A stretch of 64,000 bases of DNA from an uncultured Oscillospiraceae bacterium. Its GTDB lineage: Bacteria > Bacillota > Clostridia > Oscillospirales > Acutalibacteraceae. The stretch spans positions 124,001 through 188,000 of the forward strand of contig URZE01000001.1 in NCBI GenBank assembly GCA_900552265.1. Direction: 5' to 3'. Shown in pieces: positions 25,597 to 35,326 of the stretch. The notes below the pieces were generated by a model. It saw only the letters and a list, made by a program, of their open reading frames with translations, made no database searches and was not told the DNA's origin. Position 1 is the stretch's first letter. Each line of letters starts with the position of its first letter. A program made the position numbers and the translations under genes.

Positions 25597-26235
25597 CTAT
25601 TTTATGTTTTCACATGCATTTTCGCCATAATTATTTTTTAATTTTTCTTTATTCAGCGAAGTAACATCTCCATGTCCGGGATAAACTATATAATTTGCAT
25701 TAAGGTTATATAATTTTTTGAGAGATTCTTTCATATCACTCTTACTTCCTGTAAAAAAATCTGTACGTCCTGTACTTCCCTTGAATAAAGTATCACCTGA
25801 AAACATATGTTCTCCGATTAAATAACAAACACTTCCACGAGTATGACCCGGAGTATGAAGGACTTTTATAGAAAAATTACTTACCAAAATTATATCTTCA
25901 TTTTTAAGACAAATGTCAGCTTTAAAAGCTTCTATACAAGTTTCTTTAAAAAACGTTGATAAATTGAGATTATTGTCAAATAAAAAATCTTTATCTTCGT
26001 AGAAAACAACTATTTTTGATCCCGTAACTTTGCGCACATAATTTGACGAAAAAATGTGATCAAAGTGTCCGTGAGTTAATAATATCATTTTTATATCAAA
26101 ATTTTTTATGTCCTTTTCAAGCTCAGGGCACATTCCTCCCGGATCTATTATAACAGAAGTATCATTGGATGTTTCCGTTACAATATAACAGTTAGTGAGA
26201 AGTTTCCCCACGACATATTTCTTTACGATAAGCAA
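25597..26235 (-). CDS. MBL-fold metallo-hydrolase (glyoxalase II-like)
   Basis: A 212-residue metallo-beta-lactamase-fold hydrolase with the dinuclear metal motif THGHFDH, distal ligands in HTPGHTRGSVCYL and SGDTLFKGSTGRTDF, and the terminal PGHGDVT. This set matches the GloB-like/YcbL group often annotated as hydroxyacylglutathione hydrolase; the physiological thioester is unknown. It begins at TTG 26235, 7 nt after the relA stop, in the order recJ-relA-MBL, conserved in many clostridia. Confidence 0.9.
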   Translation of the reverse strand: MLIVKKYVVGKLLTNCYIVTETSNDTSVIIDPGGMCPELEKDIKNFDIKMILLTHGHFDHIFSSNYVRKVTGSKIVVFYEDKDFLFDNNLNLSTFFKETCIEAFKADICLKNEDIILVSNFSIKVLHTPGHTRGSVCYLIGEHMFSGDTLFKGSTGRTDFFTGSKSDMKESLKKLYNLNANYIVYPGHGDVTSLNKEKLKNNYGENACENIK

Positions 26236-26241
26236 AATTTC

Positions 26242-28452
26242 TCACACCCTTTTAACCGATGAAACACCACTTATCCTGGCAAGATTGTTAGTTATAAATC
26301 TTAAATGTTCAAGATTTTTCACATTCAAATTTATAAATATTTCAATTTTATTATCTGGAATTGCCTTGGAATTAAAAGACTTTACCTTCAGATTCATGGC
26401 TGAGATTTTACGGGTAATATCAGTCAAAAGTTCTTCCCTATCGCACGCTTTTATCTCTATTGAAGTGTCGAAAGTAGATACAATTTTATCATCCCAGGAA
26501 ACATGCACCCACCTTTTGGAATCATCATTCTCATACGGATTTTCTGGAACATTTTTACAATCGCATCTATGTACCGAAACTCCGTACCCTTTTGTTATGA
26601 ACCCCACTATATTATCTCCGAGTAAAGGATTACAACATCGTGCCATTTTAACAAAACAGTTTTGCATATCTTCCACAATAATTCCTAAAGATTTTTTATT
26701 AGTATGCACCTCTCTGTGGTGTTCAGGAATAATTGCAGGTTGATTTTGTAAATTTAAAGAATTAATAGAATCTCTATTTTTCTTCATATATTCATTTTTC
26801 AACCGAGGCATAATACGCCAAAGCTGTATTCCGCCGTATCCAACTGCTGCAAAAAAATCTTCGAGGGTTGCACACTGATTCTTCCTCATTACAGGTGTTA
26901 AAAATTCAGAAAATTTGTTTTCAGATATAAATATTTTATTCTTTTTAAACTCAAGCTCAGTTTCAGCTTTTCCTTCAACAATATTTTCTTCACGTCGTTC
27001 TCTTTTAAACCATTGTCTGATTTTATTACGTGCTTCACTCGTTTTGACAATTCCAAGCCAATCTCTGCCCGGACCTTTTTTCGAGTCTTTTGTACTTATG
27101 ATATCTACTATTTCTCCTGTTTTTAAAACGTAATTTAACGGAACTATTTTTTTATTGACTTTTGCACCTATCATATGGTTTCCGAGTTCAGTATGAATCG
27201 CATACGCAAAATCTATTACCGTAGAACCTGTAGGAAGACTTATAACATCGCCCTTAGGAGTAAGGATAAATATCTCCTTTGGAACGAGGTCTGATTTTAT
27301 ATTACCTATAACGTCTGTTACATCCTCTACATCACGATGATTATCCAAAAGTTTACGTACCCAAGAAAGAGATTCCGTCATGGAATCGTCCTTTTCTGTT
27401 ATACCAAGCTTATATTTCCAATGCGCCGCTATACCATACTCTGCAGTTCGATGCATCTCCCAAGTACGTATTTGTATTTCGAAAGGTATGCCTTCTTTAC
27501 TTAGAACTGTAGTGTGCAAGGATTGGTACATATTAGGTTTCGGAATAGATATGTAGTCTTTAAATCTACTTGGAATTGGTTGAAACATATCATGCACTAT
27601 ACCGAACACGTTATAGCAATCATTTACGGTATTAACTATTACTCTTACAGCATATATATCGTAAATTTGATCCATTGACTTGCCTTTGATAAATATTTTT
27701 TTGTATATCTCATTGGCACTTTTTACCCTACCTTCAATATACACATCAGGTATAAATTTTTGAAGTCTGTCCATTAATCTCTTTTTTATCAAATTGATGA
27801 ATTTTTCTCTGTCTTCTTCTCTTAGCGCCAGAGAATTTTCTATTTCGGCGTAGGCTATCGGATCCAAACATTTCAAAGAAATATCTTCAAGCTCATCTTT
27901 TATGGTTCTTATTCCCAACCTGTGAGCTATTGGAGCAAATACTTCCATATTTTGCAAGGATTTATCACGACGTTTTTGTATATCCATGCATTCTATGGTA
28001 CGCATATTTTGAAGTCTGTCGGCAAGCTTAATCATTATTACTCTTATATCGTGCGACATTGCCAAAAGCATTTTGCGTATATTTTCGGCTTGCTGCTCTT
28101 CTCGAGACGAAGATGGTATTTTTTTTAATTTTGTAACTCCATCCACAAGTACCGATATTTCTTCACCGAACATATCTCGTATATCTTTTTGTGTTAACTC
28201 TGTATCTTCAACAACATCATGAAGAAGAGCAGCAGCTATAGAGGGAGTATCCATACCCAACTCTACCAAAATGTAGGCTACGGAAACGGGATGAAGAATA
28301 TAATCCACTCCGGAAATTCGTTTTTGTCCGTAGTGAGCTTTATATGCTGCCTGATACGCTTTGTCTATTACATTTAAATCGTAGTTTTTACCGCTCTGAT
28401 TTATAAGATTTAATAATTCGCTATACGTATTATAATTAAGTCCTACTGACAT
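26242..28452 (-). CDS. relA: Bifunctional (p)ppGpp synthetase/hydrolase
   Basis: RelA/SpoT homologue that makes and degrades the alarmone (p)ppGpp under starvation. The 736 residues contain, in order, the HD hydrolase (HPVSVAYILVELGMD, LLHDVVEDTELTQ), the synthetase domain (YDIYAVRVIVNTVNDCYNVFGIVHD, RFKDYISIPKPNMYQSLHT, EIQIRTWEMHRTAEYGIAAHWKYK), a TGS domain (VISLPTGSTVIDFAYAIHTELG), a zinc-finger-like region and a C-terminal ACT domain. Both active sites look intact. ATG 28452 is 7 nt from GGGG and is preferred over ATG 28458, which abuts it. The start overlaps the recJ end. Confidence 0.96.
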   Translation of the reverse strand: MSVGLNYNTYSELLNLINQSGKNYDLNVIDKAYQAAYKAHYGQKRISGVDYILHPVSVAYILVELGMDTPSIAAALLHDVVEDTELTQKDIRDMFGEEISVLVDGVTKLKKIPSSSREEQQAENIRKMLLAMSHDIRVIMIKLADRLQNMRTIECMDIQKRRDKSLQNMEVFAPIAHRLGIRTIKDELEDISLKCLDPIAYAEIENSLALREEDREKFINLIKKRLMDRLQKFIPDVYIEGRVKSANEIYKKIFIKGKSMDQIYDIYAVRVIVNTVNDCYNVFGIVHDMFQPIPSRFKDYISIPKPNMYQSLHTTVLSKEGIPFEIQIRTWEMHRTAEYGIAAHWKYKLGITEKDDSMTESLSWVRKLLDNHRDVEDVTDVIGNIKSDLVPKEIFILTPKGDVISLPTGSTVIDFAYAIHTELGNHMIGAKVNKKIVPLNYVLKTGEIVDIISTKDSKKGPGRDWLGIVKTSEARNKIRQWFKRERREENIVEGKAETELEFKKNKIFISENKFSEFLTPVMRKNQCATLEDFFAAVGYGGIQLWRIMPRLKNEYMKKNRDSINSLNLQNQPAIIPEHHREVHTNKKSLGIIVEDMQNCFVKMARCCNPLLGDNIVGFITKGYGVSVHRCDCKNVPENPYENDDSKRWVHVSWDDKIVSTFDTSIEIKACDREELLTDITRKISAMNLKVKSFNSKAIPDNKIEIFINLNVKNLEHLRFITNNLARISGVSSVKRV

Positions 28453-30505
28453 TCTCATTCCCCTTTTCGTTTTTTATGAAATTCAGAATACGAGAATCAC
28501 TGATTTTTACTTTTCCTTCAACGTTATTTACAATTATTTTATACTCATCTGCATTTCTTAATATTCTAACTAAACCAAGTTCTTCCATTACGTCTAAAAC
28601 AATGTAAATCAAAAATAAGTTCTTACTGTTATTAAACAACCTTTTATTTATTAAATCAACCCTTACGGATTTATTTTTTAATATCTTAATATATTGATAT
28701 ATTTTTATAAAATCTTCACGGACAGGAATAATGTTTTCTAATTCAAGATTTACAGTTCTATCTCTTTTGAAAGACTCATATAAACTTTTTTCATTCATAA
28801 TTTTTTTCAAATCACTGCCTGCAATTCTTAAATCAACAATGTAACACGAAACTCCTATTACACCCATATATTCATTCTTATGAACAGTAACAGCAATATC
28901 CAACATCTCTCCTTCACAAAACAGAAAATCTTCGATGGTTTTATTAAAATAAAGTGCAGATATTTCAAATCCTTGTTTTTCAAAGATAAGTTTTAAATGC
29001 TTTCCTTTACCTATAGGAACTATCTTTTTCAATTTTACTTCGAAAATACCGAATATCGGTTCAGAATTTCCTGCTCCGTAAGGTTGTAAAATTTTAAGAT
29101 CTTCCAGAACATCACACGAAATTTGAGTAGGTTCCAACTCAAAATCAATTAAAAGATTTGCATATGGTATATGATAATTTTCTGAATCTTTTCTTAGAGA
29201 TTTTTTAAATAATTCCAAATTTGAGGTACTAATACTAAATCCTGCAGCCATGGGATGTCCACCGAATCGAGTAAGCCACTTGGAATTTCTAAGCAAAGCC
29301 TCATATATTGAAAATCCTTCTACACTTCTACAAGAAGCACGAGATATTTCATCTTCAATAGTTATAAGTATACAAGGTTTTCCGTATTTTTGAGTAATTT
29401 TGGATGCAACTATTCCCAATACACCATGATTCCAATTTTCTCCTTCGGCAACTATAATTTTTTCATATTTTCTAAAAGGTTCTTCGGAAAGAATACGTTC
29501 AACATCATATAAAATCTTATTTTCCGTAATTTTTCTCAAATCATTTAGTTTACACACTTCTTTTGACATTTCATCTGCTTCATGTAAATTTTCACATAAT
29601 AAAAGTCTAAGCGCAAGATTTGCATTTTCCATTCTCCCACAAGCATTTATGCGTGGTACAATTCCGAAAGCAACAGAAATTGAATCGAGCTCTTTTCCCA
29701 ACAAATTCGAGCATTTAAGTAAAGATAATATCCCCGCTTTTTTTGAATTAGGAATACTTTTCAAACCATAGTTTATTATATCTTTTGTTTCTCCGAAAAG
29801 TTCTATTGAATCACCTATTGTTCCTATCGTCACAAATTCAGAATATTTTTTCAAAAGTTCTTCAGTATCCATTTTATCTTTTTCAAGAGCTTGTACAACT
29901 TTAAACGCTACTCCAACACCTGCAAAATTTTTATTTTTTAAATTTATACACTCTTTTCGATAAGGATTCACTACAGCACATGCACACGGAAGTTCTTCAC
30001 GAACTCTATGATGGTCAGTTACAGCTACGTCTATATTAAGAGATTTCGCATACTCAATTTCATCAAATGCTGAAATACCATTGTCTACGGTAATTATCAA
30101 CTTTGTTTCACAACTATTTATAAAATCCAAAGCATTTTTATTGAGACCATAACCATCTTTATTTCTTTCAGGAATGTAGCAAAAAACATTCGCTCCTCTT
30201 TCAAAAAGATAACTGTACAAAAGCGCTGAAGATGTTATCCCATCAGCATCATAATCTCCATAGATGCAAATTTTTTCACCACTTTTAATTGCTTTTTCAA
30301 TTCTATCAACAATTTTATCCATATCAGTAATATCAAAAATGTCATCTTTTTCCGCTTTCATTAAAAAATTTTCGATATCACTCTCACTGCAATATCCTCG
30401 AGAATAAAGTACCGCTGCAGCAAGATAAGGTATATTGTATTTCTGGCAGTATTTCGATACTTTTTCTTCGTCAATTTCTTTAATTATCCATTCGCAAATA
30501 CTCAA
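28436..30505 (-). CDS. recJ: Single-stranded-DNA-specific exonuclease RecJ
   Basis: A 5'-3' ssDNA exonuclease of recombination and mismatch repair, 689 residues. DHH-family motifs: YGDYDADGITSSALL, AVTDHHRV, GVGVAFKV, and the C-terminal DHHA1 GVLGIVASKITQKYGKPCI and TRFGGHPMAAGFSIS. The last 150 residues form the OB-like and extra C-terminal part found in Firmicutes RecJ. It starts at TTG 30505 after GGTGA. It lies just downstream of tcdA and overlaps relA. Confidence 0.95.
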   Translation of the reverse strand: MSICEWIIKEIDEEKVSKYCQKYNIPYLAAAVLYSRGYCSESDIENFLMKAEKDDIFDITDMDKIVDRIEKAIKSGEKICIYGDYDADGITSSALLYSYLFERGANVFCYIPERNKDGYGLNKNALDFINSCETKLIITVDNGISAFDEIEYAKSLNIDVAVTDHHRVREELPCACAVVNPYRKECINLKNKNFAGVGVAFKVVQALEKDKMDTEELLKKYSEFVTIGTIGDSIELFGETKDIINYGLKSIPNSKKAGILSLLKCSNLLGKELDSISVAFGIVPRINACGRMENANLALRLLLCENLHEADEMSKEVCKLNDLRKITENKILYDVERILSEEPFRKYEKIIVAEGENWNHGVLGIVASKITQKYGKPCILITIEDEISRASCRSVEGFSIYEALLRNSKWLTRFGGHPMAAGFSISTSNLELFKKSLRKDSENYHIPYANLLIDFELEPTQISCDVLEDLKILQPYGAGNSEPIFGIFEVKLKKIVPIGKGKHLKLIFEKQGFEISALYFNKTIEDFLFCEGEMLDIAVTVHKNEYMGVIGVSCYIVDLRIAGSDLKKIMNEKSLYESFKRDRTVNLELENIIPVREDFIKIYQYIKILKNKSVRVDLINKRLFNNSKNLFLIYIVLDVMEELGLVRILRNADEYKIIVNNVEGKVKISDSRILNFIKNEKGNENVSRT

Positions 30506-30511
30506 TTATAT

Positions 30512-31249
30512 TCACCGCTTTTTCAATAAATCTTTTATAACTTCACTCGCTAAAATCATTCCCGCCACAGGAGGTACGAAAGATATACTTGAATTTACAC
30601 GCTTGGGATTAGTTATTTCACATGAAAAATTTTTGTCAATTTCATGAGGTATGTATAGAGGTTTTTCTTTTGAATATACAACTTTCAAACTTTCTATATT
30701 TCTCTTTTTTAATTCTCTCCTCATAACTCGTGCCAAAGGACAAACTGAAGTACTATATATATCTGCAACTTCAAAATCACAAGGATTCAATTTATTTCCC
30801 GTTCCCATACTGCTTATTATGTTTACTTCAGAACTTTTCGCTTTTTCAATAAGTAAAATTTTAGAAGACATGGTATCAATTGCATCAATTACATAATCAT
30901 ATTCAGAAAAATCATAATTAAATTCATTGTTCCTATCAAAAAAACATTTATGTGCAATAACTTTCGCATTAGGATTAATATTATTTATTCTACTATGCAT
31001 AACTTCAGATTTAAATTTTCCTATTGTAGATGTGTCAGCTATAATTTGTCTGTTGATATTAGTCACATCTACCGTATCTGCGTCAAAAAGTTCTATATTT
31101 TCTACACCCGAACGAGCAATTGCTTCTGCTGCAAATGAACCCACTCCGCCTATTCCGAATATTGCAATTTTAGATTTTTTTAATTTTTCAAAAGATTCAT
31201 CACCTATAAGTAATCGTGTTCGATAAAAAGAATTATCTATTTTAATCAT
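30512..31249 (-). CDS. tcdA: tRNA threonylcarbamoyladenosine dehydratase
   Basis: A ThiF/E1-like enzyme (TcdA, CsdL/YgdL) that uses ATP to cyclise t6A37 of tRNA to ct6A. The 245 residues show the adenylation motif IFGIGGVGSFAAEAIARSG, LFDADTVDVTNINRQ, YVIDAIDTMSSK, and SMGTGNKLNP. The C-terminus IPVxx-like SFVPPVAGMILASEVIKDLL is typical. The frame extends further upstream, but AAAGG abuts ATG 31249 (MIKIDNSFYRTRLLIGDE), so the exact first codon is uncertain. It heads the tcdA-recJ-relA-MBL group. Confidence 0.92.
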   Translation of the reverse strand: MIKIDNSFYRTRLLIGDESFEKLKKSKIAIFGIGGVGSFAAEAIARSGVENIELFDADTVDVTNINRQIIADTSTIGKFKSEVMHSRINNINPNAKVIAHKCFFDRNNEFNYDFSEYDYVIDAIDTMSSKILLIEKAKSSEVNIISSMGTGNKLNPCDFEVADIYSTSVCPLARVMRRELKKRNIESLKVVYSKEKPLYIPHEIDKNFSCEITNPKRVNSSISFVPPVAGMILASEVIKDLLKKR

Positions 31250-31315
31250 TCCTTTCAAAAGAAAAACCGGATAAATCAATTATCTGATTTTCCGGCATAA
31301 ATATCAATTGTAAAA

Positions 31316-32482
31316 TTAAATTCTAAAAACTACATTTTCTTTTTTAAATATTCTAAGAGTAATACTTAGCAAAATACTTATATAAGCCACGAGCCACAGA
31401 AGTACTATTGCCACATGAACCGCATTTACTGCTCCAGATAAAATTTCTTTTATTATACAAATCACATTGTATATGGGTATACATAGATCCACCAATCCAA
31501 TACGACTTATATCAAGCGTATAAGTGAAAAACGTAGGAACAATACACACAAGAGATACAGGCATTAAATAAGTCTGAGCTTCCTTATAAGATTTTGCATA
31601 AACACCTATCATCAAATTTAGTGCAGAGAAAAACATCGATATAAAAACAGTCATTACAAAAAGCGATACCATTCCGAAAGTTGAAATATTTGGCAAATCA
31701 GAGCTTGCTGACAGTACTAAATAACCCCACAGTCCTATTACAGTAAATAATCCGCTTGTAATTCCCATTAATGTGGTTGCGAAAAGTTTTCCCAACAAAA
31801 TACCGGTTCTATCCGCACACGTTGACAAAAGAGGTTCAAGAGTGCCACGTTCTTTTTCTCCTGCACTAAGTTCAGCAGCAGTTCCTGAAGAACCCATACA
31901 ACAATATAGTATAAGCATCATCGGAACAAGCATACTAAAGTATAAGGAACTTGTGTCTATTTTGGGAACTCCTTCGGCTTGACTTAAATCAACTTTAAAA
32001 TTCATTGAACGTCTAAGTTCTTCAACGCTTTTGAATTCATAACTAGAAACCAAATATTTGTAAGCACTTTCATACTGCGCCACACTTGCCATGGACATAA
32101 CCGAATTTATGGAAGATTCGTTATATTTTACTTCAAGATTAAATGCTTCTTTTTTTACAATCTTTTCATCTATGTCTTTGCTCACCGTTATATATGCAGA
32201 TATCGTACCGGAATCAAGAGCCCTTTGAGGATTATCAACATCAATTACCGTAATAACATCTTGAGCATTCAAAAAATCATATAATGAATTGTCTTTATTG
32301 TTCATAGCAACATTGACATTTTCAGCAGTTTGACCCTGCATGCCTTTCATAGAAAAGTCAATTATAAACAGCATTGAAGGAACCAAAAATAGCGGTAAAA
32401 GTAATCCGAATATAAAAGTTTTTTTATCACGAATTATGCATTTTAACTCTTTCCAAAAAACAATTAAAGCCTGTTTAAACAT
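31316..32482 (-). CDS. NatB-type ABC-2 transporter permease
   Basis: Membrane component of an ABC exporter like Bacillus NatAB (sodium efflux); substrate not proven. The 388 residues contain an N-terminal helix (KKTFIFGLLLPLFLVPSMLFII), a large extracytoplasmic loop (about 45-195), then five to six C-terminal helices with the ABC-2 motif ELSAGEKERGTLEPLLSTCADRTGILLGKL. Start ATG 32482 is 5 nt from GGTGA and overlaps the end of the ATPase gene by 8 nt, so the two are coupled. Confidence 0.88.
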   Translation of the reverse strand: MFKQALIVFWKELKCIIRDKKTFIFGLLLPLFLVPSMLFIIDFSMKGMQGQTAENVNVAMNNKDNSLYDFLNAQDVITVIDVDNPQRALDSGTISAYITVSKDIDEKIVKKEAFNLEVKYNESSINSVMSMASVAQYESAYKYLVSSYEFKSVEELRRSMNFKVDLSQAEGVPKIDTSSLYFSMLVPMMLILYCCMGSSGTAAELSAGEKERGTLEPLLSTCADRTGILLGKLFATTLMGITSGLFTVIGLWGYLVLSASSDLPNISTFGMVSLFVMTVFISMFFSALNLMIGVYAKSYKEAQTYLMPVSLVCIVPTFFTYTLDISRIGLVDLCIPIYNVICIIKEILSGAVNAVHVAIVLLWLVAYISILLSITLRIFKKENVVFRI

Positions 32483-33209
32483 TTTCATCACCGTCACAAA
32501 CCAAATTAAATAAAATATCATTAATTTCACGTTCGGTATATTTTTGACGATATTCCGAAACATCAAATGATTTTACTATTACTCCTTTATGTATAACCAC
32601 CATTCTGTCAGAGTAATTTTTTATGTTCTCCATCGAATGACTCGAGAAAATTATTGATTTACCTTCGTTTTTACAGGATTCCATAAAATCAAAAACTATC
32701 TTTGCAGCTTTAAAATCCAGTCCGGAATCCGGTTCATCAAAAAGCATTACCGTAGGGTCATGAACTATTGAACGAGCTATAGATATCTTCTGTTTCATAC
32801 CTTTAGAAAATGTCCCGACCTGCTTGTCTGCATAATCCCCAAAAGAAAATCTTTCCATAAGGTAATTTATACGATTATTGCAATCTTCTTTGCTCATTCC
32901 ATTAAGCATTGCAAAGTATTCTATATTTTCTCTTGCAGTAAGACGTTCATAAAGACCGACTTCACTTCCAAACAATATTCCTATAGACTTTCTTACTTCT
33001 TTGGAATCTTGAACTATATCGTAACCATTTACTTTAGCAGTTCCGCTCGTAGGCAAAAGCATCGTACTTATGATTCTCAAAAGCGTTGATTTTCCTGCTC
33101 CGTTTTCTCCCAAAAGTCCTACTATTTCACCGTCGTTTACGTCAAAGCTCACATCAGTGAGAGCATCTGTTTTATTGAATTTTTTTGATATATTGAGTAT
33201 ATTTATCAT
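32475..33209 (-). CDS. NatA-type ABC transporter ATPase
   Basis: ABC ATPase (244 residues) pairing with the downstream NatB-like permease. Walker A GLLGENGAGKST, Q-loop region, signature TFSKGMKQKISIARS, Walker B VMLFDEPDSGLD and H-loop SHSMENIKNYSD are intact. GAGGTGA lies 10 nt before ATG 33209. A consensus sigma-A promoter (33261-33289) drives it and shares its -35 box with the opposing uvrB promoter. Confidence 0.93.
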   Translation of the reverse strand: MINILNISKKFNKTDALTDVSFDVNDGEIVGLLGENGAGKSTLLRIISTMLLPTSGTAKVNGYDIVQDSKEVRKSIGILFGSEVGLYERLTARENIEYFAMLNGMSKEDCNNRINYLMERFSFGDYADKQVGTFSKGMKQKISIARSIVHDPTVMLFDEPDSGLDFKAAKIVFDFMESCKNEGKSIIFSSHSMENIKNYSDRMVVIHKGVIVKSFDVSEYRQKYTEREINDILFNLVCDGDENV

Positions 33210-33260
33210 TTATCAGATCACCTCGTGATATTGTCATTTTCACCAATCGTATATGTATTA

Positions 33261-33289
33261 ATTGTATCAAATTTATAAATATTTGTCAA
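33261..33289 (-). promoter_or_regulatory. Sigma-A promoter for natAB-like genes
   Basis: Minus strand TTGACA (33284-33289), 17 nt spacer, TACAAT (33261-33266). Confidence 0.7.
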
Positions 33290-33310
33290 GTTGATAAAAT
33301 GTGTTAAAAT
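33283..33310 (+). promoter_or_regulatory. Candidate sigma-A promoter for uvrB-uvrA
   Basis: TTGTCA (33283-33288), 16 nt spacer, TAAAAT (33305-33310). Its -35 coincides with the -35 of the divergent natA promoter. No clear LexA box is visible by eye. Confidence 0.5.
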
Positions 33311-33350
33311 ATAATGATATGAAAAATATTTTTCAACAAGGATGATTAAA

Positions 33351-35309
33351 ATGAATTTTAAAATAGAATCCGATTATAAATTGTACGGAGATCAAAAAAA
33401 TGCTGTAGAGTCCTTATCTCAGGGAATAAAAAACGGAGATAAAGAACAAACTTTACTCGGAGTTACAGGTTCGGGGAAAACTTTTACTATGGCCAATATA
33501 ATCGAACGCGTACAAAAACCAACTCTTGTATTGGCACACAACAAAACACTCGCGGCTCAACTGTGTTCGGAGTTTAAAACATTTTTCCCTCACAATGCTG
33601 TGGAATATTTTGTAAGTTACTACGATTACTATCAACCTGAGTCATATATAGCCGCAACTGATACTTATATAGAAAAAGATTCTTCCATCAACGATGAAAT
33701 AGATAAACTTCGACACTCAGCCACCTCTGCACTCTCTGAGAGAAAAGATGTTATTATAGTTGCAAGCATATCTTGTATTTACAGTTTAGGAAACCCAATA
33801 GATTATAAAACCATGGTAATTTCACTGCGTCCCGATACAGAAAAAAGCAGAGATGAATTAATAAAAAAACTTGTTGAACTTCAATACGAAAGAAATGATG
33901 TTAATTTTACAAGAAACAAATTCCGAGTAAGAGGAGATACCGTTGAAATATTTCCCGCAGCCTCTTCGGGAAGTGCGATACGAGTAGAATTTTTCGGTGA
34001 TTATATAGACCGAATTTGCCAAGTAAATCCACTTACAGGTGAAATTACAGCAATTTTAAAGCACGCTGCAATATATCCGGCTTCACACTATATCGTTCCA
34101 AAAGAAGAGCTTATGAAATCCATTGAAGAATTGAAAGATGAAATGCATCAAAGAGTTAAGTACTTCAGAGAAAATGGCAAACTCATAGAAGCTCAAAGAA
34201 TTGAACAAAGAGTAAATTATGATACCGAAATGCTTGAAGAAATAGGTTTTTGCAAGGGAATAGAAAATTATTCACGAGTACTTTCGGGACGTCCTGCGGG
34301 AAGCACTCCTTTTACGCTTTTTGATTATTTCCCCAAGGACTTTCTGATGTTTATTGATGAATCGCATGTCACACTTCCTCAAGCAAGAGCTATGTACGCT
34401 GGAGACAAATCAAGAAAAGAAAATTTAATAGAATACGGATTCAGATTACCTTCCGCATATGACAATAGACCAATGACTTTCGACGAATTTTATTCAAAAA
34501 TAAATCAAGTTATATTCGTAAGTGCAACGCCGGGAGATTTCGAACTTGAAAAAAGTCAAAATGTAGTTGAGCAGGTAATACGTCCGACCGGACTGCTCGA
34601 TCCGAAAATTTCAGTACGACCGATTTCAGGACAAATAGATGATTTAATACACGAAATAAATGTAAGAACAGAAAAAAAAGAAAGAGTACTTGTAACAACT
34701 TTAACCAAAAAAATGGCCGAGGACCTTACCTCTTATTTGAAAGACGCAGGTATAAAAGTCACCTATATGCACAGTGATATAGATACTATGGAACGAATGG
34801 AAATTGTACGTGATTTACGTTTAGGTAAAGTGGATGTCCTTGTAGGAATCAATCTTTTGCGTGAAGGACTCGATATTCCTGAAGTTTCACTTGTAGCTAT
34901 ACTGGATGCGGACAAAGAAGGTTTTTTACGTTCCGAACGTTCTTTAATCCAAACTATAGGAAGAGCAGCTCGAAATGCAAATGGACAAGTTATAATGTAC
35001 GCAGACGAAATTACTCCCTCAATGGAAATAGCCATAAAAGAAACCGAAAGAAGAAGAAAAATTCAATCCGAATACAATACAAAGCACGGTATTACACCCA
35101 AAACAATTGTCAAAAAAATTTCAGATATTATTGAGATATCCAGCAAAGATTTAAAAAATCGAAAAAATTCCTATAAGATAGTCGATAAACGTGAAAAAGA
35201 AAAAATAATAAAAGAACTCACAAAAGAAATGAAAACAGCCGCACAAATGCTGGAATTTGAGCACGCTGCATTTCTTCGTGATGAAATTCAAAAAATACAA
35301 AATTCATAA
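33351..35309 (+). CDS. uvrB: Excinuclease ABC subunit B
   Basis: UvrB, the damage-verifying helicase-like subunit of nucleotide excision repair, 652 residues. Walker A LLGVTGSGKTFTMAN, the beta-hairpin region YYDYYQPESYIA, DESHVTLPQ (DEAD-like motif), VSATPGDFE, helicase motif VLVGINLLREGLDIPEVSLVAILDADKEGFLRS, and a C-terminal UVR motif (IKELTKEMKTAAQMLEFEHAAFLRDEI). ATG 33351 lies 9 nt after AAGG; ATG 33342 abuts the SD. uvrA follows after 17 nt. Confidence 0.97.
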   Translation: MNFKIESDYKLYGDQKNAVESLSQGIKNGDKEQTLLGVTGSGKTFTMANIIERVQKPTLVLAHNKTLAAQLCSEFKTFFPHNAVEYFVSYYDYYQPESYIAATDTYIEKDSSINDEIDKLRHSATSALSERKDVIIVASISCIYSLGNPIDYKTMVISLRPDTEKSRDELIKKLVELQYERNDVNFTRNKFRVRGDTVEIFPAASSGSAIRVEFFGDYIDRICQVNPLTGEITAILKHAAIYPASHYIVPKEELMKSIEELKDEMHQRVKYFRENGKLIEAQRIEQRVNYDTEMLEEIGFCKGIENYSRVLSGRPAGSTPFTLFDYFPKDFLMFIDESHVTLPQARAMYAGDKSRKENLIEYGFRLPSAYDNRPMTFDEFYSKINQVIFVSATPGDFELEKSQNVVEQVIRPTGLLDPKISVRPISGQIDDLIHEINVRTEKKERVLVTTLTKKMAEDLTSYLKDAGIKVTYMHSDIDTMERMEIVRDLRLGKVDVLVGINLLREGLDIPEVSLVAILDADKEGFLRSERSLIQTIGRAARNANGQVIMYADEITPSMEIAIKETERRRKIQSEYNTKHGITPKTIVKKISDIIEISSKDLKNRKNSYKIVDKREKEKIIKELTKEMKTAAQMLEFEHAAFLRDEIQKIQNS

Positions 35310-35326
35310 AAAAGGAAGCGTGTATT

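Noticed and set aside
26195..26743. 182-codon open frame opposite relA
   Set aside because: It is antisense to the ACT domain end of relA and has no SD or domain; a by-product of codon use on the other strand.
33211..33350. LexA box upstream of uvrB
   Set aside because: No GAAC-N4-GTTC-type dyad could be found by eye.
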